37,049 nt of DNA from a virus. The stretch covers positions 1 to 37,049 of the IMG/VR virus record IMGVR_UViG_3300042350_002848; one strand, 5' to 3'. Shown one piece after another: positions 1-8,178 of this stretch. The position numbers and the translations under genes were made by a program. The notes beneath the pieces were generated by a model that searched no databases, was not told where the DNA came from, and worked only from the letters and a program-made list of their open reading frames with translations. Numbering within the stretch: position 1 is the stretch's first letter; the number at the start of each line of letters is the position of its first letter.

Positions 1-12
1 GGTTGCAAGACC
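1..12. repeat. 12-bp direct terminal repeat, left copy
   Basis: The first 12 bases (GGTTGCAAGACC) recur exactly as the last 12 bases of the window. A terminal overlap of this kind marks a circular or circularly permuted molecule, or filled-in cohesive ends. The lambda cohesive end is also 12 nt and also sits just upstream of the small terminase gene. A reading frame runs through the join without interruption, which supports the closure. The repeat has partial dyad symmetry (GGT...ACC). Circular closure is well supported; a cos site is speculative. Confidence 0.7.
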
Positions 13-58
13 TAGCGCAAAAAAACGGAGCCAGCCCAAAACCCATCCTTCCGACTGA
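13..58 (+). CDS. C-terminal end of the junction-spanning basic protein
   Basis: After joining the 12-bp ends, the frame opened by the ATG at 36745 continues through this stretch and stops at TGA 56-58. The whole product is then 116 residues, and this part contributes the last 15. It contains a run of seven A (19-25) whose zero-frame reading is A-AAA-AAA, a classic slippery pattern. The stop overlaps a CTG codon (CTGA, 55-58) that opens the terminase small subunit frame, resembling the ATGA and GTGA overlaps seen throughout this genome. Confidence 0.5.
19..25 (+). promoter_or_regulatory. Possible -1 frameshift heptamer A-AAA-AAA
   Basis: Seven consecutive A residues lie in the end of the junction-spanning frame, phased as A|AAA|AAA. 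A -1 slip here enters exactly the frame of the terminase small subunit, which has no ATG, GTG or TTG ahead of its DNA-binding helix region. The product would be a 279-residue fusion. The alternatives are a sequencing error in the homopolymer or a genuine CTG start at 55. The phase is seen in the sequence; use in the cell is inference. Confidence 0.35.
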
Positions 59-546
59 AAACGCAAACGGATAGCGCAAGACTGACGCAGGAGCAGCTTG
101 CGCGGGCGCTCGGGACGACGACGCGGACGCTGCGCGAGTGGCTCAAGCGGGACGACTACCCGGCGGGCTCGACCGTGGAGGATCTGGTCGCGTGGCGCGA
201 CGCGGCTGGGTTGGGCAAGATCAAGGACGGATCGATCAACGGCCTCAAGGCCGAGCTAATGCGCCGCGACATCGCGTTGCGCGACTTGAAGCTCCAGCGC
301 GAACGCGCCGAGGTCGTCGAGCGCGAGACCGTCCGGGAGATGCTCCGCCTGCTCGGCACCAAGCTCGACTTGCTCCTGCGCCTCAAGCTTGAGGTCGAGC
401 TCGGCCCGCGGGTCGCGGGCAAGTCCGCCGCGGAGGCGAACGTCGAGGGCGCGCTGATCCTCGACGAGATCCGCGAAGTCGTGAACGCGAACCTTGCGCG
501 CTTTGAGGCGGACGCGATAAAAGCAACAGTTGCCGACGATGCCTGA
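55..546 (+). CDS. Terminase small subunit (Nu1-like, HTH)
   Basis: Probable DNA-recognition subunit of the packaging terminase. It would bind the packaging site and recruit the large subunit. The open frame carries a clear helix-turn-helix in residues about 10-45 (TQEQLARALGTTTRTLREWL), then a long charged helical region (about 60-130). Length is 163 aa from the CTG at 55, close to lambda Nu1 (181 aa), and the gene directly precedes the GpA-type large subunit, overlapping it by 8 nt. The start is uncertain. The first conventional start in frame (GTG 175) would cut off the whole HTH. CTG 55 forms a CTGA overlap with the upstream stop, like the ATGA and GTGA junctions elsewhere, and CTG 82 is another option. 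A -1 frameshift from the upstream frame at 19-25 is the competing explanation. The role is inferred from the HTH and position. Confidence 0.75.
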   Translation: MKTQTDSARLTQEQLARALGTTTRTLREWLKRDDYPAGSTVEDLVAWRDAAGLGKIKDGSINGLKAELMRRDIALRDLKLQRERAEVVERETVREMLRLLGTKLDLLLRLKLEVELGPRVAGKSAAEANVEGALILDEIREVVNANLARFEADAIKATVADDA

Positions 547-2323
547 CGCCGCCGATCTCCTCTCGGACTTGCGCCTGCCTCGTCCGGACCGCGCGCCGAT
601 CTACGACTGGGCGCGGAGGAACGTGCAGCTGCCGGAGAGCTACGCGACGCCGGGGCCGTTCAACGTGCGGTTGAGCCCGTGGCTCGTGCCGATCTTCGAC
701 GCGCTGCAAGACCCGCTGGTGCGCCGCGTCCACTTCCGCAAAGCGGTCCAGATCGGCGGCACGCTTGTCGCCGATGTCTGGCTCCCGTGGATCATCGCGA
801 ACGATCCCGGCCCCATAAGCTGGACGATGCAGACGGACGATATGGTCGAGCGGCACGCGAAGACGCGCTTGTGGCCGCTGCTCGAGCGGTGCCGCCCGGT
901 GGCTGCGATGCTGCCGAAGCCCGGCCCGCACCGGACCACGACCGAGATTTACTTCGGCGGATTCTTCCTGACGCTCAACGCGGCGAACCTTTCAACGCAG
1001 CAGTCGCAGTCGATCCGGTACAAGATCAACGACGAGCTCTGGCTCCCGCGATGGCAGGAGATCTACGGGCACGCCGTTGCGCGCGTGTCCAAGTTTGAGG
1101 AGGTCGGCAGGAGCAAGATTTACAACTCGTCGCAGGCTCCGGTGATGGACGCGGAGACGGGCAACGTGGAGGACGCCAGCTTCCGCAGCGGCGATCAGGG
1201 CGAGTGGCACGCCGAGTGCCCGGCCTGCCGCAAGCTGCACGCCATCGCGTTTGAGCAGTTGACCGAGACTAAGGACCGCGGCGGCGTCGTCTGGGATAAG
1301 GCCGCGCGGCGGGACGACGACACGTGGGACGTCGCGCGAGTGGTCGAGACCGTCCGCTTTCGCTGCATCAACTGCGGGCACGAGTCGCCGGACAACGACG
1401 CGACCCGCGCGGGCTGGGCGAAAACCGGGCGCTACGTACCGCAGAACCCGAAGGCGTCGCGCGAGGTAAAGTCCTTCCGCATCGAGGCGTTGGTGACGCG
1501 GCCGATGCGCCTGCTCGCGGAGGAATGGGCGCACGCCGAGAACGCTTGGGTCCGAACTGGCGACGAGTCGGCGAAGATTGAATTTCGGACGAAGCGCGAG
1601 GCCCGGCCGTGGATAGTCGAGAAAAAGAGCGTCAACCTTCTGGTCAAGGACTCCGGCTACAAGCTCGCCGACTACGCGGACGGCCAGCCGATCCCTGATG
1701 AGGCCATCCGATTCCTCGCCATCGACCGGCAGCAAGACCACTGGTGGGCCGAGGTCGGTGCCTTCTCGACCGCGCAGGGGCCGCGATATCGGCAGCTTTG
1801 GTTCGGCCGGATCGACACGCGAGACCAGTTGCGGCAACTCCAGCAGCGGTACAAAGTCGCCGACGCCTGCGTCGCGCAGGACCGCGGCTACCGCCCGGCC
1901 GACGTAGACCGCGACTGCGCCGAGTTCGGCTGGCGCTCGATGCGCGGCTATGGGCGGCGCACTTGGACGATGCGGGACGAGGCCAGCGGCCAGATGATCA
2001 ACTTCCCGTTCTCGGACCCGCAGGTCAGTGACTACCGCGGCGGGGACGTTTACTTTTACAACTGGAGCGGCGACTACTTCAAAGACCTTCTGGCCGCCGC
2101 GCTCGAGGGCAAGGGTGACTTGCGCTGGGAGATGCCGTCGGACGTAAACCCGCTTTACCTCGAGCACCTCAAGGGCGAGTCCAAGGTCGAGGTCCGCACG
2201 GGCGTCTGGGAGTGGCGCGAGGTCAGGAGCAACGCGCCGAACCACGGCCTCGATACGTCAGCGATGCTTCTTTGTATGGCGACGATTGCTGGCGTGATCC
2301 GGTACGCGCCGCCGAAGACGTAG
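539..2323 (+). CDS. Terminase large subunit (lambda gpA family)
   Basis: ATPase and nuclease motor that translocates DNA into the prohead and cuts genome ends (594 aa from ATG 539; an in-frame TTG at 530 is less likely). The N-terminal ATPase has the deviant Walker A of this family, with the lysine at the front (K68-AVQIGGT, compare lambda KSARVGYS), and a Walker B-like INDE (D165, E166). Two CxxC pairs (C227/C230 and C276/C279) form the zinc-ribbon insert seen in many GpA proteins. The C-terminal part has an acidic RNase-H-like strand (FLAID, D396). It overlaps TerS by 8 nt and is followed by the gpW-like gene. The GpA class is usually linked to cos packaging, which fits the 12-nt terminal repeat. 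Family assignment is strong. Confidence 0.95.
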   Translation: MPDAADLLSDLRLPRPDRAPIYDWARRNVQLPESYATPGPFNVRLSPWLVPIFDALQDPLVRRVHFRKAVQIGGTLVADVWLPWIIANDPGPISWTMQTDDMVERHAKTRLWPLLERCRPVAAMLPKPGPHRTTTEIYFGGFFLTLNAANLSTQQSQSIRYKINDELWLPRWQEIYGHAVARVSKFEEVGRSKIYNSSQAPVMDAETGNVEDASFRSGDQGEWHAECPACRKLHAIAFEQLTETKDRGGVVWDKAARRDDDTWDVARVVETVRFRCINCGHESPDNDATRAGWAKTGRYVPQNPKASREVKSFRIEALVTRPMRLLAEEWAHAENAWVRTGDESAKIEFRTKREARPWIVEKKSVNLLVKDSGYKLADYADGQPIPDEAIRFLAIDRQQDHWWAEVGAFSTAQGPRYRQLWFGRIDTRDQLRQLQQRYKVADACVAQDRGYRPADVDRDCAEFGWRSMRGYGRRTWTMRDEASGQMINFPFSDPQVSDYRGGDVYFYNWSGDYFKDLLAAALEGKGDLRWEMPSDVNPLYLEHLKGESKVEVRTGVWEWREVRSNAPNHGLDTSAMLLCMATIAGVIRYAPPKT

Positions 2324-2332
2324 CAGGGCGGG

Positions 2333-2354
2333 CCGTCAAAACGCACTTTGACGG
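2333..2354 (+). promoter_or_regulatory. Hairpin CCGTCAAA-N6-TTTGACGG before the gpW-like gene
   Basis: Perfect 8-bp inverted repeat (2333-2340 with 2347-2354, loop 2341-2346) in the 44-nt gap between TerL and the gpW-like gene. Its right arm is the TTTGACGG 8-mer that recurs ahead of four other genes, here 13 nt before ATG 2368. There is no T tract, so it is not a typical terminator. It could be an RNA hairpin controlling translation, a processing site or an operator. The structure is seen; the role is inferred. Confidence 0.5.
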
Positions 2355-2367
2355 GGGCCGCTTCTTT

Positions 2368-2607
2368 ATGGCGGCTGACAATCCGTTTCTCGACGTCGAT
2401 GCGGCGACCCTTGGCGTGCTCAAGACCAAGGTGCTTGACGCGATCCAAGCCTGCCTGCTCAACACGTCGTACTCGCTCAACGGCAAGTCGGTCACGCGCG
2501 CCGATCTTAACACGCTCAACCGGATGCTAGGCGATATCGTGGACGCGATCGAGTATCAGAACGGCAACACGACGGACACGACTTTTGTCAGCTTCACCGG
2601 CAACTAA
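2368..2607 (+). CDS. gpW-like head-completion protein (putative)
   Basis: Small 79-aa protein between terminase and portal, the place where lambda carries gpW, which closes the filled head and forms the tail attachment surface. The sequence is mostly helical with a polar C-terminus, in the size range of gpW-like proteins (about 70-80 aa). I see no diagnostic motif beyond size, position and a helix-turn pattern (TRADLNTLNRMLGDIVDAIE). The start at ATG 2368 follows a hairpin and the TTTGACGG motif by 13 nt; longer in-frame starts would run into the TerL gene. It is followed 1 nt later by the portal ATG. The role is inferred mainly from order. Confidence 0.55.
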   Translation: MAADNPFLDVDAATLGVLKTKVLDAIQACLLNTSYSLNGKSVTRADLNTLNRMLGDIVDAIEYQNGNTTDTTFVSFTGN

Positions 2608-2608
2608 G

Positions 2609-4906
2609 ATGCACACCTTCGACCCGGCCAAAGTTATCGCGCAGCGTCCGTGGTTCGAGCGCGCGCTCGAGGTCGTCGCTCCCGGCACCGCGCTGCGTCG
2701 GATGCAGGCGCGGGTCGAGGCCGCGCTGTTCTCCTACAACGCCGCGCAGACGAACCGGCTTTACGCGCCGATGCAGTACGGCCAGCCGAGCGAGTCCTCG
2801 CAGACGGTGCGGGAGCGGGTCGTGATGATGTGGGAAAGTCGTAACCTCGTGGAGAATTGCCCCGAGGTTAAGGAGATCAGCCGCAAGTTCGGCAACTACC
2901 TCACGCCGACCGAGTACTCGCCGAGCACGGGCGACCGCGATTACAACCGGCTCGTCAGCGAGTACTTCCACGACTGGTGCAAGGGCGCCGACGCGACCGG
3001 CCGCAACTCGTTCCGCAAGCTGGTGCAGGTGGCCGCGGAGAACCGGCCGGTCGACGGCGACTGCGGCTTCGTGATTCGCCGCGTGGGCGAGGGGCTCAAG
3101 GTGCAGCTGATTCCGGCGACCCGCATCGGCAATCCCAACGACCAAGGCGGCAACTCCGAGAACTACTTCGAGGGCGTGATCGTCGATGACTTCGGTGTGC
3201 CTGTCGCCTACCGGATCTACCGCGTGACGCGCGAAGGCGTTTACTTCGGAGCCGAGGACGTTCCGGCGGGCAACTTCTGCCACTACTTCGACCCGTTCCG
3301 CGTCGACCAGTACCGCGGCGTTACCGACTTCCACGCAGCGATTCAGACGGCGCGGATGCTGCACGAAATCCTGCAAGCCGAGAAGGCGGGCGTGCGGTTC
3401 GCCTCGCAGCAGGCGGCGCTTGTCTTCACCGACCGCGGCACGGCGAACGCGCGCAACCTGTTCACGCCGACGCCGAGCGCGACGCTGCCGAACGGACAGC
3501 AGCCGAAGAACGAGTTGAGCGAGGTCGGGATGATCAAGTACCTCGGCCAAGCGGACCGCGTGGAGACGATGCCCGCGCGCCCGAGCACGGCCTTCACGGG
3601 CTTCGTCGAGCATCTGATGCACGAGCTCGCGATTGCCGTCGGCATCCCGCAGGGCGTGCTTTTCGGTACGCAGAACTACAAGGGACCGAGCGTGCGCGCA
3701 GAGTTTGCCGCGGCGGATCGCGTATTCGCCCGCCATCAGGGCGTGCTCACCGACAAGGTGCTCGACCCGATCAAGAACGCGGTGATCCTCGACGGCATCG
3801 CCCGCGGCGAGATCCCGGCGCCTGCGACGCAGGACGGCGAGACTCCGGTGCAGGCGCTCAAGCGCGCGACCCGCGGCGAGTGGCGCTTCCCGCCCAAGCT
3901 CTCAATCGATGTTGGCCGCGACTCCGCGGCGAACTTGAACGAAAATCGGCAGGGCGCGAAGTCCTTGCAGGAGATCGCGGCCGAGCAGGGCACCGACGCC
4001 TTCACGCGCCTCGAGCAGATCGCGGCGGAAGCCGCGTACGTGGGCGAGCTCGCGGAGAAGTACGGCATCCCCGAGACCTCGATCCGCCTCGTCACCAATT
4101 CGCTGCCTTCGACTCCGGCTGCTGCCGCTGCCGCTGGTGAGATGGTCGGGGAATCCTCGGCCGATGCACAGGCCGCTTCGAGTGGGACGCCCGAGGACTC
4201 GGAACCCGACCAGCCCGCGACGCCTTCGGAGCTCGCGCGCTTTGCCGCCATCGACTTGACGCCTACCGACGCGATGGCCGCGGAGGCGCGCCGCGGGCTG
4301 GAGTGGCGCGACAAGCACAACCGCGGCGGCACGGCCGTGGGCGTTGCTCGCGCTCGCGACATCAGCAACAAGAAGTCGCTATCGCCCGACACCGTGCGCC
4401 GTATGGTCTCGTACTTCGCGCGGCACGAGGTGGACAAGCAGGGGACCGGATTCTCGCCGGGCGAAGACGGCTACCCGTCCGCGGGTCGGATCGCGTGGGC
4501 GCTCTGGGGCGGCGACGCCGGGCAAAGCTGGGCAAAGGCCAAGGCCGCGCAGATGGAGCGCGAGGAGTTGAGCCGCCCGGCGACCGTGCGCGAGGCGCTC
4601 GAGGTCGGGCGCAATCGCGCGAAGAAGCCGCTCGAGAAGCTGGCCGAGAAGGCGAGCAAGCTATCCGCAGTCCGCGAGAAGCTGGGCCAGAACGCGAGAT
4701 CAGAGGCGCAGATCGAGCAGGCGCTCAAGCGCATCGGGTTTGAGCCGAAGCCGGCCGCGCCCGTGCCTGCGCCCGCGCCCGTCGTCTCGCTCTCGGACGC
4801 CCGCAAGATGCTATCTGAGCGGACCGACTCCGAGGATAAGCTGTCCTCGCTCCTTGCTAGCGTCGCGGATCGTCGCGCGAAGATCAACGCCTCCCGCAAA
4901 TCCTGA
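2609..4906 (+). CDS. Portal protein (lambda gpB-like) with C-terminal extension
   Basis: Forms the dodecameric portal at the capsid vertex through which DNA passes (765 aa from ATG 2609; typical lambda-family portals have about 500-530). Residues about 1-490 have the lambda-portal layout, with early segments such as RNLVENCPEVKEISRKFGNY and a later IPQGVLFGTQNYKGPSVRAE. After an Ala/Ser/Pro-rich linker (about 505-535) comes an extra domain at about 540-660 (ARRGLEWRDKHNRGGTAVGV ... SPGEDGYPSAGRIAWALWGG). I remember similar segments in other phage proteins, with no known function. The last 100 residues are charged and helical with a Pro/Ala hinge. The fusion makes this portal unusually long. 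Upstream is the gpW-like protein; downstream is a fibre gene instead of the usual protease. Confidence 0.9.
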   Translation: MHTFDPAKVIAQRPWFERALEVVAPGTALRRMQARVEAALFSYNAAQTNRLYAPMQYGQPSESSQTVRERVVMMWESRNLVENCPEVKEISRKFGNYLTPTEYSPSTGDRDYNRLVSEYFHDWCKGADATGRNSFRKLVQVAAENRPVDGDCGFVIRRVGEGLKVQLIPATRIGNPNDQGGNSENYFEGVIVDDFGVPVAYRIYRVTREGVYFGAEDVPAGNFCHYFDPFRVDQYRGVTDFHAAIQTARMLHEILQAEKAGVRFASQQAALVFTDRGTANARNLFTPTPSATLPNGQQPKNELSEVGMIKYLGQADRVETMPARPSTAFTGFVEHLMHELAIAVGIPQGVLFGTQNYKGPSVRAEFAAADRVFARHQGVLTDKVLDPIKNAVILDGIARGEIPAPATQDGETPVQALKRATRGEWRFPPKLSIDVGRDSAANLNENRQGAKSLQEIAAEQGTDAFTRLEQIAAEAAYVGELAEKYGIPETSIRLVTNSLPSTPAAAAAAGEMVGESSADAQAASSGTPEDSEPDQPATPSELARFAAIDLTPTDAMAAEARRGLEWRDKHNRGGTAVGVARARDISNKKSLSPDTVRRMVSYFARHEVDKQGTGFSPGEDGYPSAGRIAWALWGGDAGQSWAKAKAAQMEREELSRPATVREALEVGRNRAKKPLEKLAEKASKLSAVREKLGQNARSEAQIEQALKRIGFEPKPAAPVPAPAPVVSLSDARKMLSERTDSEDKLSSLLASVADRRAKINASRKS

Positions 4907-4908
4907 CT

Positions 4909-7900
4909 ATGCACAGCGTCCTCGACGCCATCATCGCGAGCAACGAGCAACTCGGCAAACGCGCGGAGCAATTCGCGCAGCTGCTGGTTGAGCACGACAA
5001 GACGCTCGACGAGTTGCTCGAGCGCATCGGCAAAACGGTGCCCGAGATCCGAAAGGAGCTTGACGCGCGACTGGTCGATGCAGTGCCGGGCCTCGTCAGC
5101 GACGCATACGCAAAGTACAACGAAGACCTCGAGGCGCGCTGCCGGGCGGCGCTCTCCGAATCTCAGACGAAGCTTGAGGCAGTCCGCGCGGAGATTGTCG
5201 CGCTGGCGTCGCAGCATTTCACCGAAGCCGAGAAGCAGATCGGCGTCACGGCCGAGCAGATCGAATCGCGCATCCTCGGCGCGCTGACTGGCGCCGCCGC
5301 CGAGCGCATCGAGAAGCTCGAGCGAGGACTCGTCATCGAGATTCAGCACGCGGTCAACGCGGCGCTGCCGAAGCAGGAGTTCGCCGCGGCGCCGGGCTTC
5401 ATCGACTCGTACCGTGGGCAATGGCGCGAGGGGATGGTCGCGCAGCGCGGCGACTTGTTCTCGTGGTACGGCTCCACGTATCTCGCGCTCGAGGACACCA
5501 ACGACACGCCGGGACGGCGCAACGTCGGACGCGAGGGCGCGAAGTGGGCGGTGATCGCGGCGCGTGGTGCAGGTGGCGGAGGCGGAGGCGGCGGAGACTC
5601 GCTGCCTTCCCAGACCGGCAACGCGGGCAAGTTCCTTAAAACCGACGGCACGTCGGCGCTCTGGGAATCGATCCCCGGCGGCGGCGATATGCTCGGCGCG
5701 AACAACCTGACCGACGTCGCGTCCGTCACGGCAGCCTTCGCGAACATCAAGCAGGCCGCGACGACGACGGCCTCGGGCGTGGTGACCTTCGCGACCTCGG
5801 GCGAAAGCGCCGCGCTGAAGGCCGTGCAGGCCAACGACGCGCGCCTGTCCGACTCGCGCACGCCGACCGCGCACGCCTCGACGCACGAGAGCGGAGGCAG
5901 CGACCCAATCGACTTCCCGGTTGATTCGGTCTTCGGCGCGACGAACACGATCACGCAGGTCGATTACCTCGCGCTGAACGTCTCGAGCACGGTCGCCGTC
6001 ACGACGGCTAAGGCGGTCTGGAACGCGACCGAGTCCACGCTCGAGCTCGGGTTTAATTCCTCGACCTCGACGATGGTCGGGATGGATCTGCACGCGCTGG
6101 TCTACAACCAGAGCGGCTCGCCATTCTCCAAGGGCCAAGTGGTCAAGGCTGACGGCTCGAGCGGGACGCGGCTAAAGGTTTCGCTCGCGCTCGCGACCAG
6201 CGACGCCAACTCCGCGCAGACGCTTGGCGTCTGCTCGCAGACCATCAGCAACAACGGCAGCGGCGTGATCATCACGCAGGGCGTGCTGCGCGGCATCGAC
6301 ACCAACGCCTTCAACGAGGGCGACACGTTGTACCTCTCCGCGACCACGCCGGGCGCGCTGACCAACACGCGGCCGACCGCGCCGCTCCACGGCGTCCGCA
6401 TCGGCTACGTGGTCAAGAAGGCGGGCGTCGCGGATGGCATCATCTTCGTCGACGTGCAGAACGGGCTCGAGCTCGAGGAGCTCCACGACGTCGCGATCAC
6501 TGCCGTCCAGAATAACGACATCATCGCCTACAACGCCTCGACGACCGTCTGGCGCAATCGGCAGCTGTTCGACTCGACGGCGCCCGCGGCGCTTGCGGCC
6601 TCGGCGACGGCGGGCGTCTCGGTCACCGCGGCGCGCGTCGATCACGTCCACGCCCGGCCGACGTTCGACGAGCTGACCATCAGCGGCGAGGCGCAAGGCG
6701 ACATCTTGTACCGTTCCGCGACCTCGTGGGCTCGCCTGCCTGCGGCGACCGCGGGCTACATCCTCCAGACCAACGGCTCCGGCGCGAACCCAAGCTGGGC
6801 GCAGAACACGGGCGGAAGCGGCGCGCCGACGGATGCCGAGTACATCGTCGGATCTGCCAATGGCTCGTTGAGCAACGAGCGCGTGCTCGGCAACTCAACG
6901 TCGATCACGGCCAACTTCGCGACCGGCGGGCAGGTCACGCTCGAGCGCGCCGCGCTGACGGGCGACGTCACGGCATCGCAGAACAGCAACTCGACGACCA
7001 TCGCGAACGATGCCGTCAGCAACGCGAAGCTGGCCAACGTCGCTACCTCGACGATCAAGGGCCGCGTGACCGCGGGCACGGGCGATCCCGAGGATCTGAC
7101 CGGCACGCAGGCGACGACGCTGCTTGATACGTTCACCGATTCGCTGAAGGGTCTTGCGCCCGCGAGCGGCGGCGGGACGACCAACTACCTCCGCGCGGAC
7201 GGAACGTGGGCGCAGCCTCCCGGCACCGGAGGAGGCGGCGCTCCGACCGATGCGGACTATCTGGTCAAGACCGCTAACGGCTCGCTGTCCGCGGAGCGCG
7301 TTGTGACCGACTCGACCTCGATCACGGTTAACTGGGCGACGGCCGGTCAAGTCAGCTGGGAGCGGGCGGCGCTCACGGGCGACGTGACCGCGTCGCAGAA
7401 CTCGAACTCGACCACGATAGCGAACGACGCTGTTACCAACTCTAAGCTCGCGAATATGACCGCGAGCACGATCAAGGCGCGCGTCACGGCCTCGACCGGC
7501 GATCCTGAGGACGCGAGCCTGACGCAAGTCCTCGATCTCGTCGGCTCGGTCACGTACGGCGACATCTTGTACCGCGACTCGACTTCGTGGGCGCGATTAC
7601 CGGCGGGCACGTCTGGGCATTATCTCAAGACGCAGGGCGCAGGCGCGGCTCCGACGTGGTCCGCGGTCAGCGGAGGTGGCGGCGGATCGACAAACCTCTG
7701 GATTGCGGCGTCACAATGGATCCCGCGCACGACCACGGGCGTCGGCGTGGACTCGACCGAGACGACGACCAATCGCCAGAACTTCGACCAGCTGCTGTTC
7801 GACGCTGCAACCGATGAGTTCGCGCAGGCGCTCGTCGTGATGCCGAGCAACTACAACGCGGGCCAAGTCACCGCGCGCTTTTACTGGACCGCAACGACCG

Positions 7901-8178
7901 GCTCCGGCGCCGTGGTCTGGGGGTTGCAGGGTCTCGCCTACTCGGACGACGACGCGCTCGATACTGCGACCGGCACGGCGCAGACTGTGACCGACACGCT
8001 GCTCGCCGCGAACGATATGATGATCTCCGGCGCAACCTCCTCGGTCACCATCGGCGGGACGCCCGGCGCGAACAAGGCGGTTCAGTTCCAGATCTACCGC
8101 GACGCCGACGCGGGCGGCGACACCCTCGCCGTGGACGCCCGCCTCCTTGGCGTCGAAATCTCCTACACGTCGAGCTGA
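4909..8178 (+). CDS. Large tail or head fibre protein with repeats
   Basis: A 1089-aa fibre-like protein. Residues 1 to about 140 look like a trimeric coiled coil. Residues about 160-225 form a small aromatic module (YRGQWREGMVAQRGDLFSWY ... KWAVIAARG) resembling carbohydrate-binding modules of phage fibres. A Gly-rich linker and fibre-shaft sequence follow (NAGKFLKTDGTSALW type). A 91-residue unit is repeated exactly in length (nt 6823-7095 and 7240-7512), including NDAVSNAKLANVATSTIKGR and its near copy, and a GDILYR...SWARLPA unit occurs at 6697 and 7558. The C-terminal about 160 residues are a beta-rich domain. It probably binds the host surface. Its place between portal and protease is unusual for a tail fibre, so a head fibre is also possible. 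It ends in a TGATG overlap with the next gene. Confidence 0.8.
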   Translation: MHSVLDAIIASNEQLGKRAEQFAQLLVEHDKTLDELLERIGKTVPEIRKELDARLVDAVPGLVSDAYAKYNEDLEARCRAALSESQTKLEAVRAEIVALASQHFTEAEKQIGVTAEQIESRILGALTGAAAERIEKLERGLVIEIQHAVNAALPKQEFAAAPGFIDSYRGQWREGMVAQRGDLFSWYGSTYLALEDTNDTPGRRNVGREGAKWAVIAARGAGGGGGGGGDSLPSQTGNAGKFLKTDGTSALWESIPGGGDMLGANNLTDVASVTAAFANIKQAATTTASGVVTFATSGESAALKAVQANDARLSDSRTPTAHASTHESGGSDPIDFPVDSVFGATNTITQVDYLALNVSSTVAVTTAKAVWNATESTLELGFNSSTSTMVGMDLHALVYNQSGSPFSKGQVVKADGSSGTRLKVSLALATSDANSAQTLGVCSQTISNNGSGVIITQGVLRGIDTNAFNEGDTLYLSATTPGALTNTRPTAPLHGVRIGYVVKKAGVADGIIFVDVQNGLELEELHDVAITAVQNNDIIAYNASTTVWRNRQLFDSTAPAALAASATAGVSVTAARVDHVHARPTFDELTISGEAQGDILYRSATSWARLPAATAGYILQTNGSGANPSWAQNTGGSGAPTDAEYIVGSANGSLSNERVLGNSTSITANFATGGQVTLERAALTGDVTASQNSNSTTIANDAVSNAKLANVATSTIKGRVTAGTGDPEDLTGTQATTLLDTFTDSLKGLAPASGGGTTNYLRADGTWAQPPGTGGGGAPTDADYLVKTANGSLSAERVVTDSTSITVNWATAGQVSWERAALTGDVTASQNSNSTTIANDAVTNSKLANMTASTIKARVTASTGDPEDASLTQVLDLVGSVTYGDILYRDSTSWARLPAGTSGHYLKTQGAGAAPTWSAVSGGGGGSTNLWIAASQWIPRTTTGVGVDSTETTTNRQNFDQLLFDAATDEFAQALVVMPSNYNAGQVTARFYWTATTGSGAVVWGLQGLAYSDDDALDTATGTAQTVTDTLLAANDMMISGATSSVTIGGTPGANKAVQFQIYRDADAGGDTLAVDARLLGVEISYTSS
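6823..7095 (+). repeat. Fibre shaft repeat, copy 1
   Basis: First of two 273-nt (91-codon) units inside the fibre gene. The encoded units share most residues, for example ALTGDVTASQNSNSTTIAND in both, while the DNA differs mainly at third positions. This points to an old duplication kept at the protein level. The second copy begins 417 nt later. Confidence 0.85.
7240..7512 (+). repeat. Fibre shaft repeat, copy 2
   Basis: Second 273-nt unit of the fibre gene, equal in length to copy 1 and encoding nearly the same 91 residues (PTDADYLVKTANGSLSAERV at its start). It is followed by a second copy of the GDILYR...SWARLP element at 7558, so the duplicated block includes flanking shaft sequence. Confidence 0.85.

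Noticed and set aside
2348-2359. TTGACGGGGGCC, identical to a universally conserved 16S rRNA segment
   Set aside because: Only 12 bases match and the surrounding sequence does not continue as rRNA. The other TTTGACGG sites lack the extension, so this is coincidence and not an rRNA fragment.
2347-2370. TTGACG inside the TTTGACGG motif read as a sigma-70 -35 box
   Set aside because: A -10 box 17 nt downstream would fall inside the coding sequence at each site, and none is visible there. The fixed spacing to the start codon does not fit a promoter for that gene.
5343-5954. Long minus-strand frames opposite the fibre genes
   Set aside because: These mirror Gly/Ala/Thr-rich fibre codons and show no ribosome site or family features.
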